From Semisulcospira habei (taxonomy: Eukaryota > Mollusca > Gastropoda > Semisulcospiridae), in assembly GCA_036245525.1 (NCBI GenBank), contig BTPG01000005.1:132342789-132406788 (forward strand): a DNA stretch of 64,000 nucleotides, given 5' to 3'. The notes under the pieces were generated by a model. It made no database searches. It had not been told where the DNA came from and saw nothing but the letters and a program-made list of their open reading frames with translations. The position numbers and the translations under genes are program-made. Positions 62,252-64,000 of the stretch are shown here, one piece after another (the stretch's first letter is position 1; each line of letters begins with the position of its first letter).

Positions 62252-62524
62252 ATCGCCATTCTAAGAACCCACGCTATAGAACACAGCCACGAGGCGGACG
62301 GCGCAGTTGCGTCCCCTGAATAGACACTGAATACTGAGTAGTCTAGAAGTAAGCCGGAGGGATTGGACTAACGCAGGCATCAATGATAGCAATACCTTGC
62401 GAGACCTTACATTAAAGGAAAAACCACTGAATAATAACACACACCACTTGCAACCAAAATAGTGATGCAACAAACAAAATTACATCAGATGGGAGATGGG
62501 TTATGAGAGCCGGGTGTACCCGGT

Positions 62525-62657
<133 letters not shown>

Positions 62658-62769
62658 CTGCCGATAATCCGAGAATCCAAAGTGGAAAATGCTGGTACGA
62701 CGACGTAACCCAAATCCACACATGTACCGTTCATATAGAGTGCATGTAGTTAGAAGTTAAAACGACCAA

Positions 62770-64000
62770 GTCTTCGCCTGTTCTGATAGGTTTTGCATAT
62801 AGAAACCCAGCGGCCTCAGCCTCCTGGCTGGACGAGTTTGTATTAATGATGGATGTGGTTCAGGAGTCCAAAGGTGATGTACATATCTTAGGAGACTTCA
62901 ACATAGACTTGCAAAAGCAAGGACACACTTCGTGGAGATCCATGTTGAATTTTTTAGGGTTGAAACAGCTTGTCCAATCACCTTCTAGAGTTACTTCCTC
63001 ATTTTTAACGCTGATAGACCATGTATATACCACAAATGGCAGCGTTGTAATAAATGTTGGCGTACTAAATACTTCCATTAGTGATCACTTTCCTGTTTGT
63101 TTTACGTTGTCTGTTAGGTTAGCTAAACAGTCAAAGGACACACTACCATAATGTATAGATGTTTTAAAAATATGACCAAACTGCTTTTTTATATGACCTA
63201 TCTTTAGTACCATTTTATGATATATAATACTGCAAAAACCCTAACGATGCCATGTCACGCTGTTACGAGCTGTTTCTCGCTGTTCTGGATAGACACGCGC
63301 CTAAGCGCATCAAACGCGTCAAATATCCTGTTATGCCAAAATGGCTCTCTGGTGAGATAAAACAAGCGATGGAAGTAGGAGATGAATTAAAACGAAACAA
63401 AAAAAATTGCTGAATACAAGAAGCAGCGAAACCATGTCAAATCACTAATTCGTAAAGCACAGAGGCAAAATGCAGAACAATTTATTGCCGACGGCAAAGA
63501 CATCCGTTCAGTCTGGCAAGTAATAAACACTTTCACCAAAGGTAACAGTAAACGATCGCCTAATATTCCGCCCGATCTTACTGCAGATACGTTCAACGCT
63601 CACTTCAGAACTGTTGCTCAAACTCTGGCGAAGACAAATACACCTAACCCTGTAAACTACACTTTCTCTCATCAACTTCGTCACCATAGTCAACAGAGAG
63701 CCTGCGGCCCCTTTTTAGTACCGCTTATGACTGTCCTAGATGTAGGCAAATCTATTTCCTGTTTAAAGAACAAATCGTCTTGCGGTCCAGATGTATTAGT
63801 AGTCAGATTTTACAACTGCCCTTCGTCGTCGAATCCCTGACCTTTATTTATAATTTATCGATCAGACATAACGTTTTTCCCGAAGAGCTAAAAAAAGCGA
63901 AGGTAATCACACTTCCTAAAAGCAAAAATTTATGCAACCTAAACGAGTACAGACCCATTTCCATATTATGCTGTATTTTCAAAACCGCTCGAGAAACATA
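62770..64000 (+). pseudogene. CR1/L2-like LINE, endonuclease and start of RT, runs off window
   Basis: Plus strand: SWLDEFVLMMD, HILGDFNIDLQKQG near 62885 (GDFN endonuclease motif), LIDHVYTTNGSVVINV near 63010, ISDHFPVCFTL near 63077 (SDH motif). Then a helical linker (KAQRQNAEQFIADGKDIRS near 63455) and the start of RT (AKVITLPKSKNLCNLNEYRP near 63900). Several frame changes, for example after 63151 and near 63400 and 63810, so it is a dead copy. It continues beyond 64000. Confidence 0.85.

Overview
Animal genomic DNA, probably from a marine mollusc (a gastropod is my best guess). The reasons are long introns, very abundant (GT)n, (CT)n and (AT)n microsatellites, RTE, CR1/L2 and mariner elements, a tRNA-derived SINE and many short hairpin repeats. 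Two 500-N assembly gaps (20551-21050 and 56217-56716) break it. No bacterial features are present.

The main gene is on the minus strand and fills 1.3-47.4 kb. I rebuilt it exon by exon from splice sites and codon phase as 15 coding exons, 3717 nt, about 1238 residues. The order is signal peptide, Ig domain, cytokine-receptor D1 (two Cys pairs with C-x9-C-x-W), D2, three fibronectin III-like domains, one transmembrane helix, a short exon with a proline-rich Box 1, and a ~515-residue tyrosine-rich tail. This is the layout of gp130/LIFR vertebrate receptors and of Domeless-type invertebrate JAK/STAT receptors. All exon phases join without a break.

Exons 5-7 (the D2 domain and the start of the next FnIII) occur twice, at 18.0-19.6 kb and 21.4-27.4 kb, on either side of an N gap. 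The triplet enters in phase 1 and leaves in phase 0, so a transcript can use only one copy in frame. The copies differ by about 2% and carry different transposon insertions. Two haplotypes placed in tandem by the assembler is the simplest explanation; a real mutually exclusive duplication is the alternative.

The introns are full of mobile DNA. They hold a solo LTR with an RTE LINE nested inside it (13.5-18.0 kb); two ~4.5-kb elements with ~1.1-kb terminal inverted repeats, each carrying the same retrotransposon fragment (21.6-26.1 and 30.8-35.3 kb); CR1/L2-like LINEs lying inside (TC)n tracts; and a large set of short hairpin elements. Many of these hairpins share TTAA-flanked ends but have different cores.

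Upstream of the receptor, 47.4-51.9 kb is repeats with no gene that I can support. From 52.1 to 56.2 kb lies a compact intronless cluster with a divergent arrangement (minus: 183-residue membrane-like protein, 293-residue protein, a ~260-residue protein split by an LTR-like insertion; plus: one ORF running into the gap). It looks like the structural-gene block of an endogenous virus-like or Polinton-like element, but I cannot name its family. From 56.7 kb to the end there are a CR1/L2 LINE, a deleted mariner, a TATA-bearing repeat element with a four-unit hairpin array, a second decayed divergent ORF pair (61.7-62.3 kb), and the endonuclease/RT region of another LINE that runs off the window.
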